Source: Centropus unirufus
Lineage: Eukaryota > Chordata > Aves > Cuculiformes > Centropidae
Length of the DNA stretch: 64,000 nucleotides
Assembly (NCBI GenBank): GCA_013397695.1
Contig: VYZI01000018.1
Coordinates: 4,507,523-4,571,522, forward strand
Direction of reading: 5' to 3'
Under the pieces are notes generated by a model that was not told where the DNA came from, made no database searches, and saw only the letters and a list, made by a program, of their open reading frames with translations. The translations under genes were made by a program, and so were the position numbers. This document shows, piece after piece, positions 1 to 11,948 of this stretch; the first letter of the stretch is position 1; the number at the start of each line of letters is the position of its first letter.

Positions 1-732
1 TCCTATAAAACATAACAACATATTTGTAGCTAGGCCTGTTAAATCTCTTTGCTTACATTATACTGCTGAAGGGTATACCTGAGTGTTTTCAGGAGAAATT
101 GAGAAAATATTCTGAAAAACAGAGCTGATGCCTGCCATGCTCTAACTGAAGGGTGGGGGGAGGACACCATGCAGCTGCAACCACATTGCATGCCCCAGAG
201 AATGTGTATGGCACTTGCATGGGTTATCAATTTACTACCTTTCAGCCTTGGAAAATCTGAATCCGTTGAGACATACCATACACAAACCAGTATTGGTTAA
301 CAACAACAACAAAAAAGATTCTCTTCAGTATCAGAAAAGGCATTTTCAGCAGGCACTGCTGGGTCCATTTAGTTCCTCTTATTTTTATTTTTTTCTGATC
401 TCATCTAAAATCCACTGAGTCCATGGTACCTTCACTGTCTTGACTAAGCTTTGAGTCTGACAACCTGATGTATTTCTAACACTCCTTCTATTTTGCTTAT
501 CTTAGGAACGTGCAGGACTATGTATCAGTATTTACTCAAATGTCATCTAAGAGGAAAGAGCACTCCTTGTCAAATCTATTCACATTAAGCCATGTTTGGC
601 AGGGTTCATACCAACAGAAGACCTAAGACTGAGCTCTTTAATCTTGGCCTGGACTACACCAGCAAATACTAACAATGAATTTATTTCCTACTATCATCTG
701 AGTTGATAAAAGATTGTAGCCAAAAATATTGC

Positions 733-748
733 TTTTTTTTTTTTTTTT
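733..748. repeat. Poly-T run (16)
   Basis: Simple homopolymer with no recognisable retroposed body next to it. Confidence 0.95.
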
Positions 749-2738
749 GACCAGAACAGTTCATTCCATCTGGCAAACTGCTTCAAGAACTGCTTTACTG
801 TGATGAGATTCCTTTCCAGCAAGGAGGTTTGCTGGCATAGATCTGCAGGAAAGTTACATTTTCAAAGTCTTCTAACTGCAGAGACTGTTTAACTGGCCAG
901 TTCTGTGCATGGCAGTTTGTCCAATGAGACTGCTGTCTCAGAATTAAGGCAGGCTTTCTTTCAGATGCCCCCTTGTATAAGACTACGGTAAAAATACATT
1001 TGTTTCACAGAAATCTGTAGGCTATAGTCCTACACATGCACCAAAAAGCAGGCACATCAGTGTCATTAAGCTTCTGATAAAGTCTGATAAACACCCCAAA
1101 TATTAATCTGAAATTCCCGTGCAACAAAATTAGGATATTTTCTCATAGTTATTTGCAAAGGTATCAATAGTAGGATAATACTTATCTAAACAGCAATTAT
1201 ACCTCCACAATTGTGTTAGAATAACAAGATGACAATGTCTTAGAAGTAATTTAAATTTATCCTCTAAGTGCCTTAATGACACTGTAGAGGACAATGCAGC
1301 ACTTGGTTATTGCATCTTAAGTGCTCTACATATGTAAATTACAATTATTTCTCATTACTGTTTAACCACAGAGATATCATACATTAGCTTTGTCTTAAAT
1401 GTGAAACATATCAAATAGGATAGTCTGTTCACAACCTTGTGGTTGCCTATACGTTCAACCCAATTTACTTTTCAAGTCATACTATAAACATCTAATTCTA
1501 AGCAGTCAGAATCCACTTTGCTATCTTTTTTTTTTTTCCACATTGAGGACTTATTTAGACAATGACTGTTACAGACTTTAAACAAGATGTGTGGATAATC
1601 ACTGTTACCCCTGAAGTATTGGGCCCATCATCATCAACTTCTGTCTCTGACTGCTGCATTTGTTATACACAGGAGAAGATGTTGAGTTCAAGCCTATGAA
1701 AATCTATGTTAATAAATCAAGGATCTCTTGGCTACTGAACTCACTGCTCTTTTCTCTGTTTAGTTCACAAGTATTTTATATCAAAGGAATGCAAATGTGA
1801 AGGTTTAGAAAAAAGGAGTAACTTTCAAAATTGAGGCTAAATAAAAAGTCTGATAAGCATTAATCATCTGTATCACTTCTACCTGGTTTCCCTTCCTGAA
1901 ACTTAAGCGCTGTGCTCCAGAGTACAACTCAAGTTCTCTTTCACCTCTTCTCCAGGTAGGAGACTTTGTTCTATAATAAAGCACCTACAGAAACTGCATT
2001 GGAGTATTTAAAGAAAGTGACCCTATTAAAATAAATTCATGCAGCTATTGCAAGTAAAACTTTGCCTAAACTTCCTTCTTTTTTTTTTTATAATCACTAG
2101 GATGCAGAAACCTTCTGCCTCCTTCCCTGTGATCCTTTAACACGTGGCATGTTCACATGAAAATAATCTCGGACTATCCCACTGGGAGCAGCTTTGTAAG
2201 CACCTTTGCAAGTGCCAGCTGAACCCTGCAGGCTTTGTGTAATGGTGGTGTCATGCTGTGCAGCTGGGTGGGCCATAACATTCCAGACTCCTGTGGCTGG
2301 TCAGCTCTCTTGGTAGACAAACGCTGAAGCCAAACCCTTCCTCATCTCCTCTGTGACACTGTGTGCCCACACTGAAGCAGATGGATGGGATAGCGATAGA
2401 ATATAGACTACTTTCATGGACCATACAAGAGAAAGGACAGTTCTCAAAAGCTCTCACTCTTCTGACCTGGCAACACTGACTACACATTCACATGACAATA
2501 AGACACAGTCAGGGTATCAAATTAACAAAGTCTATTGTTTTCAAACAGCTGAACTGTGTTAGATTAATGATGACTTCTTTTCCCATGTCCTAGCAAAAAG
2601 AGGGCCTTGCTTCAGTTCTAGATGTCCTGGCAAGTCAGCTGGGAACATGCAGAACACGATGTACGCCAGATTCCATCACACTGTTGCCTGCCTGCTCCGA
2701 GCTTTGTCATCAGCTTACATGAAAATAGGCACGCTATT

Positions 2739-2751
2739 CCCCCCCCCCCCC
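2739..2751. repeat. Poly-C run
   Basis: Thirteen consecutive C residues on the plus strand, flanked by AT-rich sequence. Such runs are prone to length errors in assemblies. Confidence 0.95.
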
Positions 2752-5700
2752 GGTTGTTTTTCTCAGTTTATTTTTGTTTCAAAAAGTCCTTCAGAGGAAA
2801 GAACTTGGTCAAAAATCCAGCACAATTCCAATTGTTTATATAAAACACACTTGGGGCTCCAATCTGTGGGAGCAATATTTTCAAATGCTTGTGTTTTTTG
2901 TTTCTGATTTGTTGTTCTTACTCAATGTTCTGATATTGGCATGAATAAAGCCAGACAAACGCCCAAGGATTAGTTTAACAAATGTAATCCAGATACAATG
3001 GCTTAGATTTGCAGACCAGCCTTTCTCATTCATGGTGTAGCATGAGGATGCATGAGGAAGTTGAGCACAATATGCCCAATTTACGGTTGCTCTGGGGCCT
3101 CTTCAGAGAACACTCCTAGGACAGAAGGCCTGTTTGCTGCATGCAGAGTCAGCCCAGTGACTTTGTTCCTACTTGTTTCAGGACAGGAATCATTTTAGGG
3201 CAGGGGACTACAAACCTGAACAAAAGCCAATATGATTAAAGGCTCGAGTTGTTGAGAAAAAAACCCTGTCTTCTCCCACATCCTCTCCTTTTTCCCAGTT
3301 TCAGTTACTGATGTTGAACTACAGAAACCTCTGCAGATATGGGGACACCTTCCCCTGCTACACCGTGTCAGAGGTTATGAGAGGCATTTGTCTTGCACCA
3401 ATGCAGCATCTGCAATATTCCAGTTTGCTTGCTAAAGGTGGACACAAGCTCTTTTATAGTTATGCTTGGCTCTCCTGCAGACCATATGGACCCATGATAA
3501 TTTTCAGAACAATGAAGCACCGTCTTGTGTATCAAACTTAGCAAGGTTTCCAAGGCAAAATTTGAAATCCTTACTGGGAAATGACAGTCACTTAGGGAAT
3601 TATTGAATGCTTTGAAAACTGTCGCTCCATTTTTACACCCAAAAATGACTTTTGAAAGCTCTTAAAATGCTGACCCTATGGTTGTACTGAAAATGTGTCC
3701 CGTAATGTTTACTTATTACTTTGCTGGTAGTGATGTCCCTCTAGTCAACCCAAATTTACATATCTTTACCTTTCCTTAAAAATTCTGTGTTTGCATGTTA
3801 AAGAACCTCTTCAAGCTTTCTTTGTCTCAGTTTTATCCTTCTTATTGCTTCTTTAAGCATGTTGTTCCGAGTTTGGCTTTTTCTGAGTAGAGTAAATGGA
3901 ACTGCAAATTCAAAGCAGCCAATGGTGTTCATAGCACTGAGAATTCTTATTTGGAGAATTTAGTTGACAATCCTAAGTGGATGTGCATGTCATCTGTGAC
4001 TTCTATTTTACTGTAGTTTTTTAACAGAGCATAATCAAGAACACAACAATATGGTTTCTTACAATGTTTTCTTGTGTTATTTTCCAATAGCTACCGGCTC
4101 TAACCAGAGATCAATCTGGGACATACTTCCTTTTTCAGCAACAAGGGATAAATGATCTTCACAACCCACTGACAAAGGCTAATCTTAAATATGGATCATA
4201 AATTGCCTGCCACCTCAAAGAACAAATCTAGACTTATTAATTCAGCTGAAAGCTGTTCTTTTTAAAGAATCATGTCCATAAAGCAAGGCACATATTCTTC
4301 TGCTTCAGATGACCCTACACAGTTATAAGACTTTAGGAAGAGGTAACTCAAGATAACACATGAAGTTCTAGAAGAGTGCGAACTTGGCTTAGAACTCTTG
4401 CCAAAATCCACATACATTTAGAAAGGTAGATAAGACACAGAAAGTCATAATTTAATGAATTCAGGCCTCACTCTTAACACTTCTAAATTAAAAAATGTGA
4501 ATCTTAGATCCAACAATGAATAATGAGTTTGATGCAAACAGAAGAATAGAAATTAACATCAGGAAATAAAATTAAAACTTTCCTCAGTGCTTTTCTGATA
4601 AGACAAGACCTGCCTGAAAGCTTGACACACTTACAACTAAACCGTTTGATTTATGGTGGACTTTAACCCAGCATGCACTAGCAATCTAAGATTGATTTAT
4701 TTGGACTTTGTTGGAGATCATGTGCATTTTCACAAATGTCACTTCCAAAAGGTAGAGGACATTACAGTTGTACAGCTGCAATGGATGGGACAGTGAAGTA
4801 CAAAATGTACAGCTCTAAGTGCCAGAAGTTCTGTGAGGATAATCTCAATTTCTCCTGTTTCAGTTAACTTCTGGAATGTTGTGGTAAGCCTGAATGAATT
4901 GCTTAACTGACCGTGCCATTTGAAGTCTTGTGTTCTACCTTGTCTCTTCTCCTCATACTTTGCTCTCTTTTTTTAAAATTTATTTTAGATAGCCTCTGAA
5001 ATTCACAAATAAAAAATAAAAAAGAGTCACTGAAGAAAAAGTTGTATTACACAAGGGAAAATATTCCTTATTGCACCTGGTCTGTTCTTTATCATCAAAG
5101 ATTTTGGACCAGGTGATCCAGCCTTTCAGAGACATAAGCTTCCTAAGCATAATGAAAAAATACGTTGCAAATAATGATGAAAAATGCCGCAAACTAATGT
5201 TATACTGATATGGGCACCACTGCAAAGGAAACAGTTTGGTAAGTATTACTATCTCTTTTAAAAGATTTTGCCTTTCAAAACAGAGCATGATGTACACCTC
5301 TCCTACAAGGATGTACTCCTTTCAAATGCTCTCAAGATAGAATTCAGCAGTTCCCTGAAAAACTTAAGCAACTAGATATAAGAAAAGCAATGCTACAGAA
5401 AGCAGTATTATATTTCACTGCTAATGCTGCCAAGCATTCCACCATCATTGAAAAGAAACTCTGTGTTTTTTTCCCAACACTTTTTCATGTCATTCTTCCT
5501 TTTTCCCCCTTCTTTATCCACTGCATCAGTTTTATCTGTTCTCTGTGTGGGTTTTCTTCTTTGATGGTATATTCCTCCTACACTCCAGTTTTGGCTTGTT
5601 TTTACTCAACGTTGCCTGTCCATGTGTCTCATGTCTTTTTCCTGTATGTGAAGTTCTACATGGTTTCTTCTCTCATGGACAGTGTCTTCTGCCCTACTTA

Positions 5701-6759
5701 TATTCTCCTTCTCCAAGCAAAGGTTTGCTTGGTTCTTCTTTTTCTTTTATTTCCAACATGACTCTTCTTTTCCTTTTTTTTTGAAACAAGCAGTTAGCAG
5801 TAAGATGAAGAAGTCAATAGCCCATTCTTGCGAGTCACACCACAAACCTCCAAAATTCTATAAACAAGCTGCAGAATTTAAGCTGCAAAGTAATTGATAC
5901 TTACCACATTTCTGACTGTGCATATTTATTTTGTGGGTGAGAAAAATAGAGGAATTTTTGTGAAAATTATTTTCTTCAGTGTGTGTCATGATTAGCTTCT
6001 GCAGTGTGGTACTACCATGTAGGCAATCTTTGAACTAAAAAAATGCAAAGCTGCAAGTTGTTTATGATGATGAACTCTCATAATGAAAATCCTGCTTAAT
6101 TTGCAATGCTCTGAGATGTCTCTGCCTGTGGCTCTCTGTGATGACTACGTTCTTCCCAGGGAACATTTTAAAATAGCCTACAGTTTACAAATGAAAATAG
6201 CTAATCTATTTCATTTTTCTATAGCAATTAAGTTTGGCTATGAAGTGGCAGAATTCACCCTTCATGGGCCCTAGATCAATGATCAAAAGGAACAAAGCGT
6301 AGGCCTTGATACAGCAAATAGAAAACTGATACATACTATAGACTATATTAACAGCTGTTATGAATGCCATTGCAAGGTGCAGACCTTTAAGAGGGTGTTA
6401 AGAGCAGTACCACTTCCAATTTATCAATTTCTTATGAATGAAAAATTAATTGGAAGCACACGGACAACAACAGATGAAAGGGATTGACACCACTTCATTT
6501 ATAAATCTGATAAGCAAAATATGAAGGGTGAGCCCAAACTGAAGTCTTGTACCTGTGACCTTTTTGGTCACAAGGAGACAGGGATGCAGATGTGAATGTA
6601 TTCACCTGGCTGTGCAAACAAATCAACAACTCAAAGACTTTCATCACACAAAATAATGATTTCATCACATCCCTTTCACCAGATTTTTAAGTGTAGCAGC
6701 TGTTTGTTCTGAATTTTTAAAACTACACCCATATATGCTGCTACTTAAATTAGCTCAGG

Positions 6760-6779
6760 TTTTTTTTTTTTTTTTTTTT
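6760..6779. repeat. Poly-T run (20)
   Basis: Twenty T residues, so a poly(A) on the minus strand. The sequence just before it on the minus strand has no AATAAA signal within the usual distance, so I do not call a processed pseudogene. Confidence 0.95.
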
Positions 6780-7204
6780 GCAGAGCTACAGCAAACTTTT
6801 GTCTTGACAAATAAGCCTTTTAAAATCCACAAGCTTAGTGTTATTCATTTGATAGTCATGCTCTTTATCATAACTAAGAATATGCAGAAAAGAACAGCAT
6901 TAAAAGAATGCAGTAAAAAAAAATTGCACCACTTGGCTGGAGGGAATTTTTGGTGTTTGCAGATCCCAGTAGTACAAAAAGAAGCTGGAATGATCTAATA
7001 TTTTTTTCTTCTGAATGTGACTTTTGTGTGTATGCATAAGGCAAACATAAGCACACTGGTGGGCTACCAAGAATAGCACTACACTCAAAACCCACAAAGA
7101 AAGAATTAAAAATGTACTTCCTAGCCTATAAAGAAAAGAACTATCTGCAGCTGAAGGTAAGGAGCTGGTATAGCTCTCCGACATAAGCCTCAGGCAATCA
7201 CACT

Positions 7205-7712
7205 TATTCTCTAAGTTGACCATGAGCCAGCGATGAATCCTCATGGCCAAGAAGACCATTGGGTACATTAAGAGGAGTGTGGCAAGTAGGTTGAGGGAGA
7301 TTATCCCCCCATCTACTCTGCCAAGTGAGGCCCCATCCAGAGTACTGTGTCCAGTTCTGGGCTCCCCAGATCAAGAAAGACAAGGAACTACTGTAGAGCA
7401 TTCAGTGGAGGTCCATGAAGATGTTTAGAGTACTGGAGCACCCCACTTATGAGAAAAGACTGAGTAAACTTGGTCTGTTTAGCATGGAAAAGAGGACTGA
7501 GGACCTTACAAATGCTTATAAATATCTAAGGGGCTGGTGTCAAAAGAATGGGGACAAACTCTTCTCAATGATGCCCACAAACTGGACAAGGGGCAATGGG
7601 TACAAACTGGAACACAGGAAGGTCTGCTCTAGGTGGACCAGGGTGGGGTAGAGGTGGGGTAGACTAGTTGATCTCCAGAGGTGATCCAACCTCCACCTTT
7701 CTGTAATTATAT
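7205..7712 (+). mobile_element. CR1 LINE fragment, internally deleted
   Basis: Plus-strand CR1 fragment. It contains 'agttgaccatgagccagc', 'gtactgtgtccagttctggg' followed by 'ctccccag', the remains of the final reverse-transcriptase domain, and 'ttgatctccagagg' near the end. From about 7630 the sequence jumps from the 'ggaacacaggaaggt' part nearly to the 3' end, so I infer a deletion of roughly 150-200 bp compared with the consensus I remember. The frame is broken by substitutions and stops. Confidence 0.9.
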
Positions 7713-10700
7713 ATTTGATTTCCAACAAAATGTAAGGGAGTCAGATGAGGAAAGACACACTACAGATGACTGTCTTCCATGCGGTTTGCATTCTCCTCAT
7801 TAGACTTAGCTCAGCTGCTAGGGCAGACTAACATGGCAAGCAAGAGGCAATACTTTGTAATTGTATAGTTTTGTTTACTGCCTTCTCACACTGTTCATTG
7901 CGTACACTTGTACATAAAACAGTGATTTGTACAGGGCAGGGCAAATCTTAAAGACAAAAATAGGTTCTAAGATATTTTTGGAAGAATTAGAATTCATAGA
8001 ACTAATTTTTCATTTATGTTCTGTTATGGCTAAGGCACACTTGTTGCCTGCCTGAGTACACACAGGAGAGCAGCTTCCCTTTCTCCTGTTGGCAGCAATA
8101 ACAATACTGTGATTTTGGTATCCTTATCTGCCCTTGGGGGAAAGGCGTTATAGGCATGGAAGGTGGGAGCGTGGCTTTTTTTTCTGGTGTACCACCAATA
8201 TTAGGCAACACTTGAGCCCAGCTGGCTCTCAGTAATTCTCTGCACATGCAAGAAAGATCCTCAAGAAAGAATATCCTTGCCTGGGAACAGAAATGAACAC
8301 TGCAAGCTCATAATTACTGCTACAAGCTAGTATTTGCTATTTCTGTATTCAACTCTGCTATCATAATCAGCTGAGGTTTTCCACGAGAGAACTGAAAAAT
8401 AAAATACTTCCAGTGAGGAGAGAGAAGTAATGTTGGAGAACCAGGCAATGCAGTCATGGTCATGAGTAAAGCTAATGAGTAACTGATATAGAGTAATTTC
8501 CTTCCACCCAAATACTTCACAGCCAGTTCATGAGTTACTGAATGGAAAACCTATTCACATCAAACTGTATTTGTGAGTAATTTGTAGTATCTAGATCTTC
8601 ACAAATGTGGTTGCAGTTATTTTATCCTAGGTACCTAGCCTTATCAGAGACATTTTTTAATTTACCTTGATCAGTCATGCAAATTATACACCATGGTTTC
8701 TGTTTCTGTTAAGCTATATATAATTTTTGGCAGTTAATCACAATCCGCAGAAATAATTACCCTAATTAGCACACAGAAAAAATCTGAACATATGCAAAAA
8801 ATGTAAGATTTTGAAATCTAGATTTTTTCAGAAAGGAATTTGTGATGGCACTTTCTGAGCTATCACACACCTCCTGTACCATTTGGTTACCATCACATTA
8901 ATTATGTTACTGCTTTTATCACTGTGTTTTCTCTTCATACTGTCTGTGAAGGACTGTAATAATGTAATGAAATCAGGAAAACATATGATGTCTTCTAGAA
9001 AGAAAGATCTGAAATCCAGCTTTTACTACTTAGCTGTGGGGAATTTAGTAGAGAGAAAGCACATTTTTAAATATCACAAAGAACCAGAAATTATTTGGTA
9101 GCATACAGCTAGCAAATGAAATCACAGCCCCATCGATGCCAATGATTAACTGTCTCAGCCTTTTTTCTTACAAAATAATCTGAAATGAAGTTACTATCTC
9201 AAGTTTTCTGATAGTGGGGAAAAGTTAAAAAATTCTGAATTCTCTCTATGCAAAACACAGAATACAATTTTTAAAAAGATTATCATGTTTACTCTATTAG
9301 GGGAAAACTTTGTGTGCACCCTCAAAGCTCTGCACCTACTGTACTTATTCTGAGAAAGATTATTTAGATAGAATATTGCAGCTTTTTAAAAACAGAAAAG
9401 TAATGAACTGGAAACCACTATTTGCCTGAGTAGATTAGTGATCTGAGATATGCTGCTGGTTCAGAGCACCAGGAACTGGCAACATTTTAAAAATAAGGCT
9501 GCAGGAGGATATTTAGAGAAATGGGGAAGCAAAACATGATGAAAAGCTTAACTAATAATAAAGAAGTGTCAAAAAGAAGTGCTCACACAAACCTGTATGT
9601 CATGGATAGAAAACGAAGACAGAAAGAGCAGGTGAGCTGCTGCATGGATCAGAAACAGAGTGTTATGAGGAGAAACCGAATCCTTATTAAAATTCAGGGG
9701 GTGTGAGGGGTGGTACAGAATTATTGTGTATATACTATTTGCCTTTATTACATTGCTTAATATTATTTTCCGGTATTTCAATGAGAGGGATCTGCAATGC
9801 CTTTATTGCAATGCAGCCATTATGAGCTGGATTTAAAGTTGTTAGACATAGAACAGGTATGGAGCTGTCTCTGGAGAACTTTATTGCTGTTTATCTGTGC
9901 AGTTTACTTGCATCTTATTTTATCTCTCACCTTTGATACTAATCAGTCCTGGCTGCAGGTCAAATCTCTTTGCATTGAAAACAATCACAATAACCAATCC
10001 AGAAGTAAACCAGCTTATAATGAAATTCACGGCCTAGGGCTAAACATAGAGCTAACATGTGTTTAACAAATCAAAGCTTGTATTTATCACTTGTCGCTGT
10101 TTGTGTCTTTGTCTATTGGAGAGGAAAAAACAATTAAGAAGCTGAGCAGTAAAGAAAAACTTAACAACAGCCCAATTTCTTTTCAGATTTGTTGGTCTGT
10201 TACTTTGGCAAAATGCAGTCTGGAAAACATGCCATCACAGCCAGCAGAGGGTTTAACAGAGAGTGTGTATGGGTGAACCAGTACAGAATACAAATGTCAT
10301 CAGTACAATTCTCAGCCGAAAACATTCATTCCGAAAGGCTGAGAGAAGCTCAACGGACTTCACTTACGTTTGCAATCAGATTTTCTGAACCTACAGTGGA
10401 ACTATATGGTGAAGCGCTGAAATACTGTACCTGAGGTACTGTGCTTCTCACCATAATGGCTAGTGAAGCTAACAGGCTCGCACCCAGCACAAATCCAGAA
10501 AGCAGAGGCTCCTGCTTTTCACAGGGATGGTCCCTCCTGGGGTCTCCTGCAGGGTCCCACCACATGCAATGCAATACACAGTGATACGCCTACTTGCACC
10601 AACAGAATCTGCATATATACGCAGTCTCACAACCCTGGAAGGGTAATTATCCTTTTTAATAATGACAGAGACAATAATGATTACTTTGAGACTTAGCTTT

Positions 10701-11747
10701 ACTTTCAGCTTGTTTCCTCAAGAGATATTAAAAAATATCATCTGCTTTCTATGATTTATACTTACACATTTGTAAGGTAAAATTAATGGTTTGGGAACAT
10801 GATTTCTGTTTTAAGCCCAAAGCCCACCATTTATCCCTGGTGTGAAGAGGTCAGTAATCTGGTGATACTCTTTTAAGGAAGAAAAGAAAACAGGCTACTT
10901 TTTCTCCTGCTCATGCCCAGTTATATTTGGTTCAAAACCACAGAACCCTATTGTAGCAGGGTCCTTTCAATGGAAATTCACTACACAACATATCACATCA
11001 GCAATAACTCTGCCCGAGGCTTCAACTGTAATTCAGTGAATAGTAATTCCTCTGGTATAGGTCTGTATGCAGTAGGAGAATACTGTGGAGATCTCACAGG
11101 CCTTGCACATAGCTACAGCATGATCAGTACAATCAGATCATAACACGTAAAACTACCTTGGTCTTCTCAGTGTTCCCTGTAACATTCTGATTGACCCATG
11201 ATCATGCTATTGTATTTGCAAAAGAATGACCAATTCAAACCTGACTTCCTCAACACCTCCCCCCCTGCAGCCCCGTGTCCTCTACCTCCAAGCCCCTTAA
11301 ACCTTAGATATGAAGGGAATTTTTCATGTCAATCTTTATAACCAAGAGACCCAATTCTGTTCACTGTTACGATTTTACTGACTACAGTCAAGTTTTTCCT
11401 GATTCACATTCCTTCAATGTAAAATTAGTCTCAGTGGGTGGCTTAAAAATGATGAAACAAAATTTCTGATTAAACAACCAAAAATAATTCTAAATAGATT
11501 ACAAATTCTTTCACTTAAAATCCTGAATGATAGGATTCTGAAATTAATGGCATCCATGTGTCAGTATCATCCCATCTGCCAGTGACAACTAGTTTGAAGT
11601 CCATGCAGCTTTCACACTACATTATGTAGCAGTGGGTTTGTTCTTCATTTAGAAAGGAAGGTTTGTTATAAAGGAATCAAACAGGAAGCTTAGTTACACA
11701 GAGAGAAAAAGCTGAATGCCTTGGATTGATTGCTCTCTCACTTGCAG

Positions 11748-11803
11748 AAAACGAAGCGGTATCTTTGGTTACAAGGCATCCAGACCTCGATACCACAATT
11801 TGG
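11748..11803 (+). other. Candidate unannotated exon-like segment (opposite strand to MYO3B)
   Basis: A 56-bp segment sits between a strong acceptor ('gctctctcacttgcag', ending at 11747) and a consensus donor (GTAAGA, from 11804). All three plus-strand frames through it are open, for example KRSGIFGYKASRPRYHNLG and NEAVSLVTRHPDLDTTIW. I do not recognise any of the peptides. It may be chance, or an exon of a non-coding or poorly known transcript antisense to MYO3B. Confidence 0.2.
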
Positions 11804-11919
11804 GTAAGATACTGCCTGTTCTTTACCATAGTGCCCATTATAATCATGCTAGTATATAGACTTTCGGTGAACTAAAGGATAAAAAGTGCCCCCATTTCCA
11901 TACTATTAACCATTATCAC

Positions 11920-11948
11920 TTTTTTTTTTGTTTTTTTTTTTTTTTTTT
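11920..11948. repeat. Poly-T run interrupted by one G
   Basis: T tract of 29 positions with one G at 11930, a minus-strand poly(A)-like tract. No polyadenylation signal or recognisable transcript precedes it on the minus strand. Confidence 0.95.

Larger units (their letters stand above)
1..7204 (-). other. Presumed MYO3B intron, distal part
   Basis: No exon, gene or clear transposable element recognised. There are homopolymer runs: T at 733-748, C at 2739-2751 and T at 6760-6779. A pyrimidine-rich block at about 5460-5790 supports spurious overlapping open frames up to 123 codons rich in F, L and S. The myosin tail exons may lie beyond position 1. Confidence 0.5.

Noticed and set aside
5390..5897. 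Overlapping plus-strand open frames of up to 123 codons, rich in F, L, S and C
   Set aside because: The block is pyrimidine-rich, which removes stops and yields hydrophobic low-complexity peptides in several frames at once. No domain, splice sites or start context.
6780..6900. Possible processed pseudogene next to the 20-T run
   Set aside because: No AATAAA-type signal before the poly(A) on the minus strand, no recognised transcript and no target-site duplication seen.
7204..7728. Several open frames on both strands
   Set aside because: Explained by the CR1 fragment at 7205-7712.
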